Assembly: GCA_047967505.1 (NCBI GenBank)
Contig: CM106538.1
Source of the DNA: Dipteris shenzhenensis
Taxonomy: Eukaryota > Polypodiophyta > Polypodiopsida > Gleicheniales
Length of the DNA stretch: 64,000 nucleotides
Reading direction: 5' to 3' (one strand)
Shown: in pieces, positions 1-10,342 of the stretch
Numbering within the stretch: position 1 is the first letter of the stretch
How the letters are laid out: each line of letters begins with the position of its first letter
The notes under the pieces: generated by a model
Told to the model about the DNA's origin: nothing
What the model saw: the letters and a program-made list of their open reading frames with translations, nothing else
Databases searched by the model: none
Translations under genes and position numbers: made by a program

Positions 1-2
1 TA

Positions 3-835
3 AGCCAAAAAGGAATGAAAGTATTGTCTTCTTTGGGTTACTTGTCGAGACTTAATTTTTCTGATTTTTCAGCATGTGATCATTGTATTTATGGCAAACA
101 TAAGCAATCAGCTCATAAAAAGGCTGGAAATGTTAAACAAGAAGTCCTAACTTTAGTACATACAGATGTATGTGAAATGCCCAATCTTTCTTTGGGTGGT
201 GCCAAGTATTTTGTCACCTTTATTGATGATGCATCAAGGAAGATATGGGTCTATCCCATTAAGCATAAGAGTGATGTGTTCAAAGTCTTCAAGACTTAGT
301 TGGCACTTGTTGAGAATCAGACAGGAAAGAAGCTCAAATGCCTCAGGTCTGATAATGGAGGGGAATACCTCTCAAGGGAATTTACTACATTTTGTGATGA
401 GAAGGGGATAAAGAGGGAGTTGCCCGCTCCCTACAATCCTCCACAAAATGGCGTGGCTGAAAGGGCAAATAGGACCATTCAAGAGAGGACTCTCAGCATG
501 CTCTCACAAGCAGGATTGACCCATGGTTTTTGGGCAGAAGCTGTTAAGACATCAGTACATCTCATTAATAGGTCACCCAACCGTGCCTTGGATTTGAAGG
601 TACGTGAAGAAATGTGGTCCGGAAAGCCACCCTCTTACAAACATCTCAGAGTGTTTGGCTGCCAGGCCTTTATGCATATCAGAAGGGAAATATGCAGCAA
701 GTTAGACCCAAAGTCACGCAAGTGTATTTTTCTTGGGTATGGTGACAATGGAGAAAGTTTGCGAAGTATGATCCTTTGGCAAATAAAAGTAAACCAACTT
801 CGGCAGAAGCACCTCTCAAGCAAGATGCATTCTTG
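3..835 (+). pseudogene. Ty1/copia integrase fragment, one in-frame stop
   Basis: Remnant of a copia Pol polyprotein entering from the left edge of the window. It reads from the end of the GAG-pre-integrase zinc region ([10 protein letters not shown]) through the integrase core: FIDDASRK, then RSDNGGEYLSREF, then NGVAERANRTIQ, which are the blocks around the second Asp and the Glu of the DDE triad. It ends in the conserved KSRKCIFLGYGDNGE segment. A TAG at 297-299 splits it in two, and after about 760 the frame is lost. No reverse transcriptase follows on this strand, so it is a decayed piece, not a gene. The motif order makes the family call secure; the lineage within copia is not resolved. 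Confidence 0.88.
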
Positions 836-844
836 ATCTGATAC

Positions 845-960
845 ATATAGAATTATGGGGTTGTGTTCACTTGTGTAGATAATCCTCAGCAGAATGCAAG
901 AGCCGAAAGGAAGAATGGTACTTTAGCTCTGCTGATAGTGCTAGAGCAATGTATCGAGTA
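845..960 (+). pseudogene. Second, short copia integrase scrap
   Basis: Directly after the first fragment comes a second copy of the same part of an integrase: a Gly-Val-Val-Phe stretch followed by PQQNARAERKNGTL, matching the usual PQQNGVAERKNRTL block around the catalytic Glu. The frame then degenerates. Two non-identical integrase pieces in the same orientation suggest two different copia copies joined by deletion or nested insertion. Only about 40 codons are recognisable. Confidence 0.55.
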
Positions 961-1920
961 TAATATTGAGTGGACTCTAATTTACAGTTATGGTGCCATA
1001 TTTGCCAACATGTGCATGCCTGGAGTGATAACAATGGAGAAATTCCTAGATGTATGTGGTCATGGTATGATTGTCCTTCAAGGATTGTAGGCGCTCCAAC
1101 AAACATCCAAGTGCCCTTTGCTCGAGTAAAGCTTTTGCATCATTGGAAAGTGCATAAGTCGATGGAGGTGGCTCATCAATGGTTATGTGGGCAAATGGTG
1201 ACTGGGGCTGCATTGGTACCTCTTCTGCTTCCATTTCATGCATAGAATCCTATCACTTTGAACCACGAATTCATGTGGTCTCTTTGGTTGAGAGGAGGTA
1301 GATGGCTGTGAACTTTGGTGGGGGTCTTGTTTATTGAGGATGTGGACTCTTTCGTCATTTCTTCTTTAGCTTTGGCATTGCTTTCGGTCGTGCATCCATT
1401 TGGGATATGGTGTACCATTGGTCATTAAACTTGTAGATTAGTGTTGGTATGCATGTATAACATGTGTGTGTTTGTAGAGTGAGAGATGTGGATTTGGCTC
1501 ATGCTTTGAGAGTATGGAATGAAAGTGTGTGACACAATTATTGATGCAATCTACTACGTGCCTATACAAAATTGTGTGAGTGCACGTGACACAATAACTA
1601 GGCATAGACTAATTACATGCTTATTTTGCTAGAATTTCATAGGGCAACTAGGACTATGTCATCGCCTTTGAGCCCTAGGTTGAAATTGATTGCTCTACCT
1701 ATATGTGCGAGCACGAACGTATGCTAGTGAGTGCAAGTGTAACAATCTAGTCCTAACTAAAGAAGATTTGGGAATGTTGGCTTGCGAGTTGTCATAGTAG
1801 TGCTTGAGTCTACTGCCATATCATAGATTTGAATTGCACTCCATCCAAACTTTAGAAGAGCACACTACCAATGGGTTGATCTTCTTGACTTCATAAAGTC
1901 CTTAGCTCTGTTGTCATTGC
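961..1920. other. No recognised gene
   Basis: Mixed sequence between a + strand copia piece and a - strand gypsy piece. A 65-codon open frame on the - strand (1046-1243) is rich in Glu, Pro and Ser but matches nothing I recognise. No repeat structure is visible. Confidence 0.4.
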
Positions 1921-1924
1921 ATGT

Positions 1925-2436
1925 TAGGCTCTTAACCTCGTTATAATATTCTTCTCAATTTGGAGTAGTCGTGCGTCCAGGGATTCTTGATCACCAAGGT
2001 GCTCTTGTATTGCCACTCATAGATTGGGGATAATGAATTCTAATGGTAATACTACCTCTAACCCATATACTATTTGGAATGGCGTACAACTTGTGCTAAC
2101 CTTAAAATTGGTTTTGTAGGCCCACAACGTAGAGTTGAGCTTTTTTGCCCAATCAGAGCATTTGGATACCACTACTTTTGAGAGAATACTGCAAAGGGTT
2201 TTATTGGGAGATTTTTATTGCTCATTCCATTAGGGATAGTAGGGAGTGATCTTTTCATATACAACCATGAATCCTGAGAGAAGTTCTTGGATCACTTCAT
2301 TAACAAAGTATGTTCCTCGACCACAAACTATTTCCAAGGGGCAATCATGCCTTGCGATCACATTTTCATTAAGGAATTTGGCAGTACTTGCTTTGCGTAC
2401 TACTTTTGCTTCAACCCATTTATGAAGCGGAAACAC
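1925..2436 (-). pseudogene. Ty3/gypsy integrase remnant
   Basis: Read on the minus strand this is the C-terminal half of a Ty3/gypsy integrase: HKWVEAKVVRKAS, then RHDCPLEIVCGRGTYFVNEV (usual form SDRGTHFxN), then ITPYYP, and further on LNSTLWAYKTNFK and TPFQIVYGLEVVLP. All are standard gypsy blocks in the right order. The catalytic Asp in the SDRG motif reads CGRG, the Gly after PYYPQ is gone, and several stops interrupt the frame below 2230. The N-terminal half of the integrase is missing because the sequence is cut at about 2430-2437, where a copia LTR begins. Confidence 0.82.
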
Positions 2437-2437
2437 G

Positions 2438-2608
2438 TGGAGGGGAGTCGATCAAACAGCAGGAATGGCGGGTGTGAATGCAGAGACGAGGGCACACCAC
2501 AACCATCAAGAATGTATATTAAGATAGGATAGGCATTTGGGTGGAACCGGTTCAAAGTGAACCGTGTTCACACTGTGTATGAGGTGGCACAGGGCCTTAA
2601 CCCCAACA
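2438..2608 (-). repeat. Putative 3' LTR of the 2.4-6.3 kb copia element
   Basis: On the minus strand the sequence after the polypurine tract starts TGTTGGGGTTAAGG and carries a TATA-like stretch (TTAATATACATT). The right border at 2608 is set by the tract; the left border at about 2438 is set only by the point where gypsy integrase resumes. I did not find a second copy in the window, so LTR status rests on position alone. Confidence 0.5.
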
Positions 2609-2619
2609 ACCTCCCACCT
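2609..2619 (-). other. Polypurine tract (PPT)
   Basis: Minus-strand AGGTGGGAGGT lies immediately before the TGTTGGGG start of the putative LTR, the expected place for second-strand priming in an LTR element. Confidence 0.55.
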
Positions 2620-2676
2620 GAAGGCAATGTGCCTCAAAAAAAAATTTACAGCAAGTACATATAAAATTTACAAGGC

Positions 2677-4692
2677 CTATCCAACACCCATCAGTGTCCT
2701 GCAATGTGCAAACCGCTCTGCTGACAAGGGCTTAGTGAAGAGATCAGCAGGGTTATCATCAGTATGGATTTTGACAAGTTCTAACAACTTGTCATGCAAT
2801 ACCTCACGAATAAAGTGGTACTTAACATCAATGTGCTTGGTCTTCTGATGAAAGACCAGATTCTTTGCCAACATAATAGCACTCTGGCTATCACAATGCA
2901 AAGAAGGAATATCCCCTGAAAAACCCAAGTCTCCCACCAGACGTGAAAGCCATATGGCCTCCTTGCAAGCCTCAGTGGCTACAATATACTCTGCCTCTGT
3001 GGTAGACAATGCTGTGCATCTCTGTAACCTGGATATCCATGAAATAGCACCACCTGTGAAAGTAAACACGTAGCCCGTGGTGGACTTACGATTGTCTACA
3101 TGCCCTGCATAATGCCCTGCATAATCTGAATCTGTGTATCCATGCACTTGTGCATCTTGCTTGCCAAAACATATGCACACATCTTGTGACCCCTTAAGGT
3201 ATCTCAATATACCCTTAATTGCCTCCCAATGTCTCTTACTGGGGTTAGCCATATATCTACTGACTACTCCCACTGCAAAAGCAATATCTGGTCTAGTGGC
3301 AACCATGGCATACATCAGACTGCCACATGCAGAAGCATAAGGAATTTTGGCCATATTAGTCCTTTCATCATTTGACTGAGCATTGTCCTTTTGGCTGAGT
3401 TTCAAATATGGAGGCAATGGTGTGCTCAAAGCCTTTGCCTTATCCATATTGAACCTCTCCAGAACTTTGCCAATGTACTCTTTTTGAGAAAGATAGAGTA
3501 AACCCTTTGACCTGTTCCTCACAATTCGCATACCAAGAATGTGATTTGCATCACCAAGATCCTTCATGTCGAAGGTTTTGTGCAGTTTTGCCTTCAAGGC
3601 ATTCATATCAATAGATGAATTCCCAGCAATAAGCATATCATCCACATAAAGAATGAGTATAAGAAGACTACCATCTCTTGTCTTCTTAGTGTAGAGGCAA
3701 TGATCATGATCAGACCGTCTAAATCCTTGTGCTTTCATGAAAGCATCAAACTTGTGATACCACTCTCTGGGTGCCTGCTTGAGGCCATAGAGACTCTTCT
3801 GCAATTTGCATACAAGCCCTTCTTTTCCCTTGACTTGATATCCCTCTGGTTGCTGCATATAAATATCCTCGTGAAGGTCTCCATGAAGGAAGGCCGTCTT
3901 CACGTCCATTTGGACAAGATCCATGTCCTGACAAGCAACCAAAGCTAAAACAGTCCTTAATGTAGTCATCTTGACTACAGGAGAAAAAATTTCATCAAAG
4001 TCAACTCCCTTTTCCTGCTTGAACCCCTTAGCAACTAATCTTGCTTTGTACTTGGGCTTAGCATCCCCTGGAGTGATCTTCAACCTATAAACCCATTTGC
4101 ATGGTAGGACTTTCTGGCCTGTAGGCAGCTGCACTAGATTCCATGTCTGATTCTTCTCAAGAGATTGCATTTCTGAAGCCATGGCTTTCTGCCAATTCTT
4201 TGCGTCTTCCGTCTTCATGGCTTCTTTAAAGCACGAGGGCTCACCACAATCTGTCACCATGATGTAATCATCAAGTGCATTTACCCCTGGAACAAACCTA
4301 TCAGGCATACGAGACACCCTGGTGCTCCGCCTAACCCAACCATCTTGATTAGGTGGCTGATTTACTTGCAGTTCTTGCATATTTTGGGGTTGTACAGCCT
4401 GCTCTGGAAGCACATCTTGCTGAATCTCAGGCTGCATTTGTGGTTCTTCCTATGGAGGATAATATGGAGCATTAAAAGCCGGAGGTGGCTGCTGATTTTG
4501 ACCATTTTGGACAGCATTTTGATTGGCATTTTGTGGTTGTGCTGAAGGTCCTTCCTCCTCAAAAATGACTCTTCTCACTCCAATGATATTGATAGGCTGT
4601 TTTTGCATCCTATCTTCTCGAAAAATCACATCATTGCTCCTCACAATCTTGTGAGATTCAGGGTCCCACAACCTATAACCCATTCCAAGAAA
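2677..4692 (-). pseudogene. Copia reverse transcriptase-RNase H with integrase tail
   Basis: A 586-codon open stretch (2677-4437) carries the whole reverse transcriptase and RNase H of a copia Pol: CKWVYRLK, LVAKGFKQEKGVDFDEIFSP, QMDVKTAFLHG with the first catalytic Asp, [11 protein letters not shown], the YVDD box (LILYVDDMLIAG), then RNase H blocks TDSDYAGH, STTEAEYI, HCDSQSAI and DLFTKPL. A TAG at 4450-4452 separates it from the upstream integrase tail, which begins MGYRLWDPESHKIVRSNDVIF. RNase H contains an in-frame 12-bp duplication (3102-3125). Reverse transcriptase itself looks intact, so decay is recent or partial, but the element as a whole cannot be autonomous. Confidence 0.88.
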
Positions 4693-5215
4693 CTAAAGTT
4701 TTGGAATTCCAATTTCCATATTATGATTCCTGAGCTTTATCAAGCTTTTGAAATTAAAATGTCCATCTCTCTTGTGCCATTTTGTGTATAGTGGCATCTC
4801 TTGTGGTTGAGCTGACATGGCATGCAAATCTAGTATTGTGGCTAGCATTTTGAATAAGCATCCTTCCTTGACTGCTTTTCTTACTAGCTAAAATCCTCTA
4901 GATTTGTCTCTGATAGTGCATTCATCTTCATCAAAGATGACTTGATAGTTGTGTTTCAACATTTGACCTACTGACAAGAGGTTCTTGCTGAGATTTGGAA
5001 CATAGAGTACATCCTTACACCAATCTTTTCATACCAGTGAAATTGTTCATAAGGACAATGCCTATCCCTTGAAGTGGATTTGGTGTATTATCTGCCATGT
5101 AGATGGCATTCTTTTGACCTTATAATGGTTTTATCTCTGTGAACCATTCTTGATGCTTTTTCATATGAGATGATGCACCGTTGTGGATGTACCAAGGATC
5201 TTGATCTGCTTGGTC
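4692..5215 (-). pseudogene. Copia protease and GAG-pre-integrase remnant
   Basis: On the minus strand, WYIHNGASSHMKKHQEWF corresponds to the copia aspartic protease start, normally with DSGASSHM, so the catalytic Asp has become His. IYMADNTPNPLQGIG follows. Further on, YTKWHKRDGHFNFKSL matches the LWHxRxGH block of the GAG-pre-integrase domain. Immediately after GIPKL the reading jumps to the integrase C-terminal FLGMGYRLWDP motif, so roughly the DDE core is missing. Several stops and frameshifts are present. Confidence 0.75.
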
Positions 5216-6175
5216 AACTTGAAAAAACTGAAATCCTGTTTTGAATTGCAATCATTGTCAAGATACATTGTATCGGTCTTCTGCATTTCCTCGATTGCAA
5301 GGAACATATTCCCAGGTTCATTTGCATATAATGACTGTGACTAGAATGTCCACCACTATGATTTCCTCTTCCACAGAAATTCCCTCTGCTGGATTGACTG
5401 CCTTGGTCGTACTGCTTCTTGCGGCAATCTCTTTCATAGTGTCCAAACTTATGACAGTAGTTGCACTGGATGTTTGACATGTTGGTGGATGCATTCCCTC
5501 ATCCTTGGAATCATCCTCCATTGGAATGATTTCCTGTTTGCTGATTCTGACGTTGCTAAGGATGATGATGATGCTGATTTTGACTTTGATGCTAATTTTG
5601 ATGCTGATGAAGACCACTTCACTAGAATGATCTACCTATGCCTCTGCTTCTATCTAAAGCTGTGAATTATTGATCATTGGAATGACCTTTTTGTGCATGA
5701 ATGACCTGAGTTTTGAGTTCTTCACCAAGTAAAACTGATTGAAGTCCTTCTAGTGTTGGAATTTGTCATTGGATGGCAATACTCTCGACTAAATTCTCGT
5801 ATCCCTCTCCTAGTCCATTCAAGATGACTTGAACCATTTATGCTAGATTCATGGTCTCTCCTCCTGCTGCAAGTTGACTATTATAGTATTTGATCTTGAG
5901 TACCTAAGCATGACCGGTTTCACTACTGTTGCAAAAACTCTGGTTTATCTGGTTTCTGAGTGTGAGAATCCTGAAAGTATTCTTGGACTCATAGAGAGCT
6001 GCGAACATATTCCATGCTTCTTTTAGTTTCTCGACTATGTTGAGTTGTCCTAGCATGACATCTTACACATTCTTCTTGATTAGACGATATGCATACTTGT
6101 CTTTCTTGTCCCATTCTGCCTATGCTCGGGCAATGGTAGGATCTCTGCTCAGGTGTGGAAATTGTTTGCATGCAT
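5215..6175 (-). pseudogene. Copia gag remnant with CCHC knuckle
   Basis: The gag part lies upstream on the minus strand. Blocks AEWDKKDKYAYRLIKKNV, KEAWNMFAALYESKNT and VILNGLGEGYENLVESIA are typical of the copia gag core (UBN2 type). About 5430-5475 encodes a CCHC nucleic-acid-binding knuckle (CNYCHKFGHYERDC), all four ligands present. Stops at several points show that it is not expressed as one protein. Confidence 0.78.
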
Positions 6176-6178
6176 GAA

Positions 6179-6340
6179 TGGCCTTTTGTCCTGAGTTCTT
6201 CACCGAGTAATACTAACTGAAGTTCTTCTAGTGTCAGTATTTGCCGTTGGATGGCAATACTCTAGACTAGATTCTCGTATCCCTCTCCTAGTCCATTCAG
6301 GATGACTTGATGAACTATTTCTGCCAAATTCATAGTCTTT
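6179..6340 (-). pseudogene. Duplicated gag segment
   Basis: This stretch repeats 5694-5860 at moderate divergence. Both encode the same gag piece ending in EELQLVLLGEEL or its variant, in the same orientation about 485 bp apart. Either a partial tandem duplication within gag or a second related element fused here. The repeat stops at about 6340, where the hairpin-motif array begins. Confidence 0.65.
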
Positions 6341-6349
6341 GCTATTGCA

Positions 6350-6980
6350 CAATTTCAACCACTGGGATGGTTTAGGGCACTGTCACAGTTTCAACCATCG
6401 GGGTGGTTTAGCCTGATGGTCTCAACTTCACATATTTGACAATAACAAGTATATTGCTTTTCATTTATGAATTTCACCATTAGAAAATAACAATATATTG
6501 CTTTTCATTTTTTAATTCCACAATTTAACAGTGGTATATGACCCGAATAGTAGGAAATTAAATTTAACAAATTTAAGTACTAAGAAACACAATAATTTCA
6601 ACCACCGAGCTGGTCAATAACTAATGTCTGTTCAACCACGCTGGTTCAGGACAATCACATAACTGGTGATTGAGTTAAAGTAGCCACAGTTGCATGATGT
6701 TCCAACCACCGGGCTGGTTTAGTAAAATAACAATATATTTCTATTAATTTCTGCTCAACCGTGCCATCGGGCTAGACAACAACTAATGTCTGTTCAACCA
6801 TGCTAGTTCAGGACAATCACATCACTGGAGATTGAGCTTAACCATCCTATGGTTGCATGATTTTTCAACCACCGAGCTGGTTTAGGACAATCACATTTAG
6901 TCCAAGCCTAGTTTAAGAAAAGAAACAAGTAAACTATCCCAAAGGTCAATCACAAACAACCACCGAGCTAGTTTAGGCAC
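6350..6980. repeat. Array of short hairpin motifs (AACCA-N6-TGGTT)
   Basis: About nine or ten copies of a roughly 20-bp unit resembling CAACCACCGAGCTGGTTTAGG are scattered here, for example at 6356, 6392, 6599, 6633, 6703, 6795, 6866 and 6957. Each has AACCA and TGGTT arms around a 4-6 base loop, so each can fold. Between them recur the phrases AACTAATGTCTGTTCAACCA and GGACAATCACAT. No coding sense was found. Confidence 0.7.
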
Positions 6981-6984
6981 CACT

Positions 6985-8597
6985 GACCTGCATTATTGTA
7001 TCTAGCATGTGTATGGTGTCTCCTCAAACACCTTTCGTCCCGTTCACTTCTTACAAATGTCCTTTCTATTTGGAGAAACTCTTGTATTTTCATGCCAAGA
7101 CATCATCACTATAGCAATGATTTCTGCACTTAGGCTGTCTCTCCTTTTTTTGCATTCTGTTGAAGCCCACATATTTCTCAGATCGGGATGATCATGCACC
7201 TAAATGGCCTGATGTTACTGCCTCGAATGCTCCCACCAATCATGACACCATAGCTCGTGTTCTTCGCTCCGATGGCAATGATCGAATGTGTGCATATGCA
7301 ACCGCTTCTTGCTGCTGCTCTGCAAGTAGTCTTCTTTCTTCTCATTGTTTCTCCCTTCGCAGATGTTGCAAAAGTGTCTTTCGTTGTCGATTTGATACCG
7401 TGCCAACACTTTCCTTGACCCGCACTCTGTTCCTTGTGCCTTGACCTGGCTTTTCAACTTTCTTGTCTCACAGCCTCTATCTGCTTGTCTTGCACGCCAT
7501 GTCAAGCTGCATGTTGCCATTGATGCCATGGCCATGATCAGTCCAGAATACACCCAGAGAAGCTAGTTGATAAGGCAAGTAAAGAATAGAAGATAACTTA
7601 CCCAAAAGAAGACAATGGCATACCAAAGTCTGTGCAAGGTCATGTCGAGGTGCGTGCGGGCTGTAGGGCATTTGTAGGGCGGGGGCAAGTTGCACAGGTA
7701 CTTTAATCTTCCAAGATTTGATGGGCGAGAGGTGTGAAATTTTAGCCGCCAAATTTTCCCCCTCTGACAATACACATCAGCAGAAGTGGATATCCCAAAC
7801 AAGTGCAATGTGTTATAAAATGCTTCAAAACACAAATAGGCCAAAGGGCATGCTATCGGGTTTGATGCTATGTATTATTAAATGCAATGACCTTTGGCAT
7901 GCTTATGAGCCATACAGCAAGCAAGTGCATGGAAAAAGAAACAATTCAAAATTGTAAATAGTGTTGGATTTATTAAAATATATTTGCACATGCATAAATT
8001 GCACTTTTCCAACTTCTTCCATTTTAGGGTGAATCTAGATACCAATACCAACAACTATCAATGTTTTAAGACCACCATGCACTAGTCCCAATAGTTTGGA
8101 TTTCAATTTTCAATCTGTTTTGGCTTTCAACAAATCAAAAGAAAGTTATGGAGCGTGCCCTCAAATGGGTACGCATCACTTTAGCACAACATTGGAGGCC
8201 CATTAACCCATGCATAATGATCTCATTTAGGTGTGTCCTTGGGTTGAGGAGAAGCTCACATAGCGTACTTTAGAATAATTACTTGGTTGCATGTATGTAT
8301 AGAATAAAATTTTGATGTTTTTGAATAATTGCTATATCCTATAGTCTTCAGGATGCATGCTTCACATGCAACATAGCACTTGTAATGCTTTAACGGTCTC
8401 GTTCCAAATCCTTATTCCATAATTTTTTGCTTTCATGTTTAAGTTTGGAATGTGTACTACAACTTGAAGACAAATTTTCTTGAATTTCATTGAGCAATGC
8501 ATAAGCTATCAGTCATGCAATATACCCATACACAAAAAAGTCCTTGAACCTCACCAAAAATGGCTACGCCCAAGCAAACAATGACCCTAATGCTTTT
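6985..8597. other. No recognised gene
   Basis: Open frames on the minus strand at 7215-7553 and 7477-7844 overlap in different phases and contain no motif I recognise. They lie upstream of the copia gag but do not show the usual gag N-terminus. The rest is ordinary AT-rich sequence. Confidence 0.4.
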
Positions 8598-8812
8598 TTT
8601 TAAAATTGACATCCACATCAATTTTGATAATTGATGTCATACCAATTGGAAATTATGCTAAAGCATTTAGATGGTATTACAATCGTGCTTACATTCTGGT
8701 AAAAATATTGTGGTATTTAAAATTTTGTTCATTGACGTCATCAATTTTGTTGATGGATATCATACCAATTGGAAGTAATGCTATAGCATTTAGATAGTAT
8801 TACAATTGTTTT
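8598..8812. repeat. Diverged tandem duplication, unit about 115 bp
   Basis: Two copies share the phrases ATACCAATTGGAA, ATGCTA..AGCATTTAGAT and GTATTACAAT, once at about 8640-8685 and again at about 8760-8808. No function evident. Confidence 0.6.
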
Positions 8813-9235
8813 ACTTCAATGTTCAAACTTGGAACATATTATCCAATTGCTTGCAACCTTAATGTACTTGTATAAGTGATGCTAGTTGCTGCTGCACTAG
8901 TGTGTGTAAAATACCGACATCCATCAATAGAGCATGATGTTGTGGATGATCATAGTGCAGATAGATGCTTATTCAAGAGAGAGAAGGATGTGGGAAAAGG
9001 CGATTTGCCATCCCACACGTGTTTTAACAGGTAGATTACCATGTTTATAATCATCGAACCACATCGGGAGGGGGCAAGACAGTTGGATGATTTCTGTCTC
9101 TCGAGTTCTAGCAAGCTTGCATGGAGTACTCACATGTTGGAAGTTAGGATTAAAATGCATTTCAAAGGGATCAAAAGTTTTTTATGATCATGAAAGCAAT
9201 TGAATTAACTGCACTCCTTAATTTGATAGCACTCA

Positions 9236-9727
9236 ATGGCTCTAGAGAGGAATGGAGGTTCAACAACAGCACGCAACTACATTACAATGATAGCAAGAAA
9301 TCGTTGGAGATGTGATATCTGCCATCAAGAATTTCGAGGCTTGCTGGTGGCGAGGATGTTATGGCACTTCGTGGGAGATGTTAATAGGACAATGCCATGG
9401 TGCAGAGGCAATGGTGTACAAAGAGTGGCCGCCATCTTGCAACCACCTACTAGTATTGACGTTCACATAACAACGCAGTCTATAGATGCGGGTGATGTTG
9501 TCGCAAACGTGGAGAATAATGTTACGATGCTAGACAATGGACGGTGGAGATGTAATGTCTGTCATCAGACATACATTAGCTCTCGCTTAAGAAGGAGGTT
9601 GCATTTCTTGGGTGAAATGCATAGAAGAATTTCAAAATGCAAGGGACCCTACAAACTCTTGTTGCTACCATTTTGGGACCTGTTGTCCAACATTATTGTT
9701 TTGAGGCATTGTAAATCACCTTTTTAA
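9236..9727 (+). CDS. Putative protein with two BED-like zinc fingers
   Basis: A 163-codon open frame starting at ATG 9236. It contains two copies of one module: residues 24-56 (W24, C26, C29, H44, C56) and 104-135 (W104, C106, C109, H123, C135). Both have the form W-R-C-x2-C-H-Q then His then Cys, the arrangement of BED-type DNA-binding fingers found in plant hAT transposases and some proteins derived from them. The spacings are almost the same in both copies, so the frame arose by internal duplication. No hAT catalytic or dimerisation domain follows; downstream DNA is AT-rich. It may be the N-terminal exon of a degraded hAT-like element or a small DNA-binding protein. Fold assignment is moderate; expression is unknown. 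Confidence 0.5.
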   Translation: MALERNGGSTTARNYITMIARNRWRCDICHQEFRGLLVARMLWHFVGDVNRTMPWCRGNGVQRVAAILQPPTSIDVHITTQSIDAGDVVANVENNVTMLDNGRWRCNVCHQTYISSRLRRRLHFLGEMHRRISKCKGPYKLLLLPFWDLLSNIIVLRHCKSPF

Positions 9728-10340
9728 TTTTGAATTGAGGCATGGTGAAACTGATTTTGCTAAGGGTGAGTATGATGAAACTAACAAACAATTTTTATTT
9801 CACTTCAAATTATGACAATAATAATTACTTCAACAATTGCACTTATTCCTAGGTATGCAAGTTGACTGAAGGATGTTACAAAATTATCATTTTGCAAACT
9901 GTGATCTCTTATTAAAGTTCCTCCAGTAGACCCTATTTTAAGTGGAGTAGATGTTGCATTATTTACAATTCCACTTCAAAGTATGACAATAATAATGCAT
10001 CCACATTAATTACTTCAATAATTTTCAACAATCAATGCATCCACGTTTATTAATTTAACAATTTTCAACAAACATTGCATTTTTAACAATTTTACTTCAA
10101 AGGTATGGCAATTCAACATGAAGCACTTTAGCCTTTTCAAAATAATAATTATACATGGAGATTGTGTTTCCATAGTTTCGAAATATTATTGTTGGCATTA
10201 TTCATACAAAATGAGGCCATCAAAAAAATTAGTTACAACATGGGAACATATATATTGCCCGATACAAAATGACCTCAGCAAAAAAATAAGCCAAGAAGGA
10301 GCTCCACACATGTAAGATGAGTATCAAAATAAATTAAGTT
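9728..10340. other. AT-rich spacer, no gene seen
   Basis: Low-complexity AT-rich DNA with loosely repeated phrases such as CAACAATTTTCAACAA and AATGCATCCAC around 10000-10090. Nothing coding is supported. Confidence 0.5.
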
Positions 10341-10342
10341 GA

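Larger units (their letters stand above)
2438..6175 (-). mobile_element. Degenerate Ty1/copia retrotransposon lacking integrase core
   Basis: Minus-strand copia element with the order gag (about 5430-6175), zinc knuckle, protease, GAG-pre-integrase, integrase C-terminus, reverse transcriptase, RNase H, polypurine tract and putative LTR. The block between GAG-pre-integrase and the integrase tail is absent. No 5' LTR or primer-binding site was found; the sequence above 6340 changes to a different repeat. The element interrupts the gypsy integrase at 2437, so it is younger than that remnant. Confidence 0.75.

Noticed and set aside
6350-6980. Possible CRISPR-like array of short repeats
   Set aside because: Spacing is irregular, units are degenerate, there are no cas genes and the genome is eukaryotic.
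7385-7410. GATACC resembling a primer-binding site on the minus strand
   Set aside because: The reverse complement reads ACGGTATCAAATC, a poor match to TGGTATCAGAGC, and no LTR lies beside it.
7215-7844. Two overlapping minus frames of about 95-110 codons
   Set aside because: Considered as the gag N-terminus of the 2.4-6.2 kb copia, but no gag block was visible and the frames are out of phase with each other.
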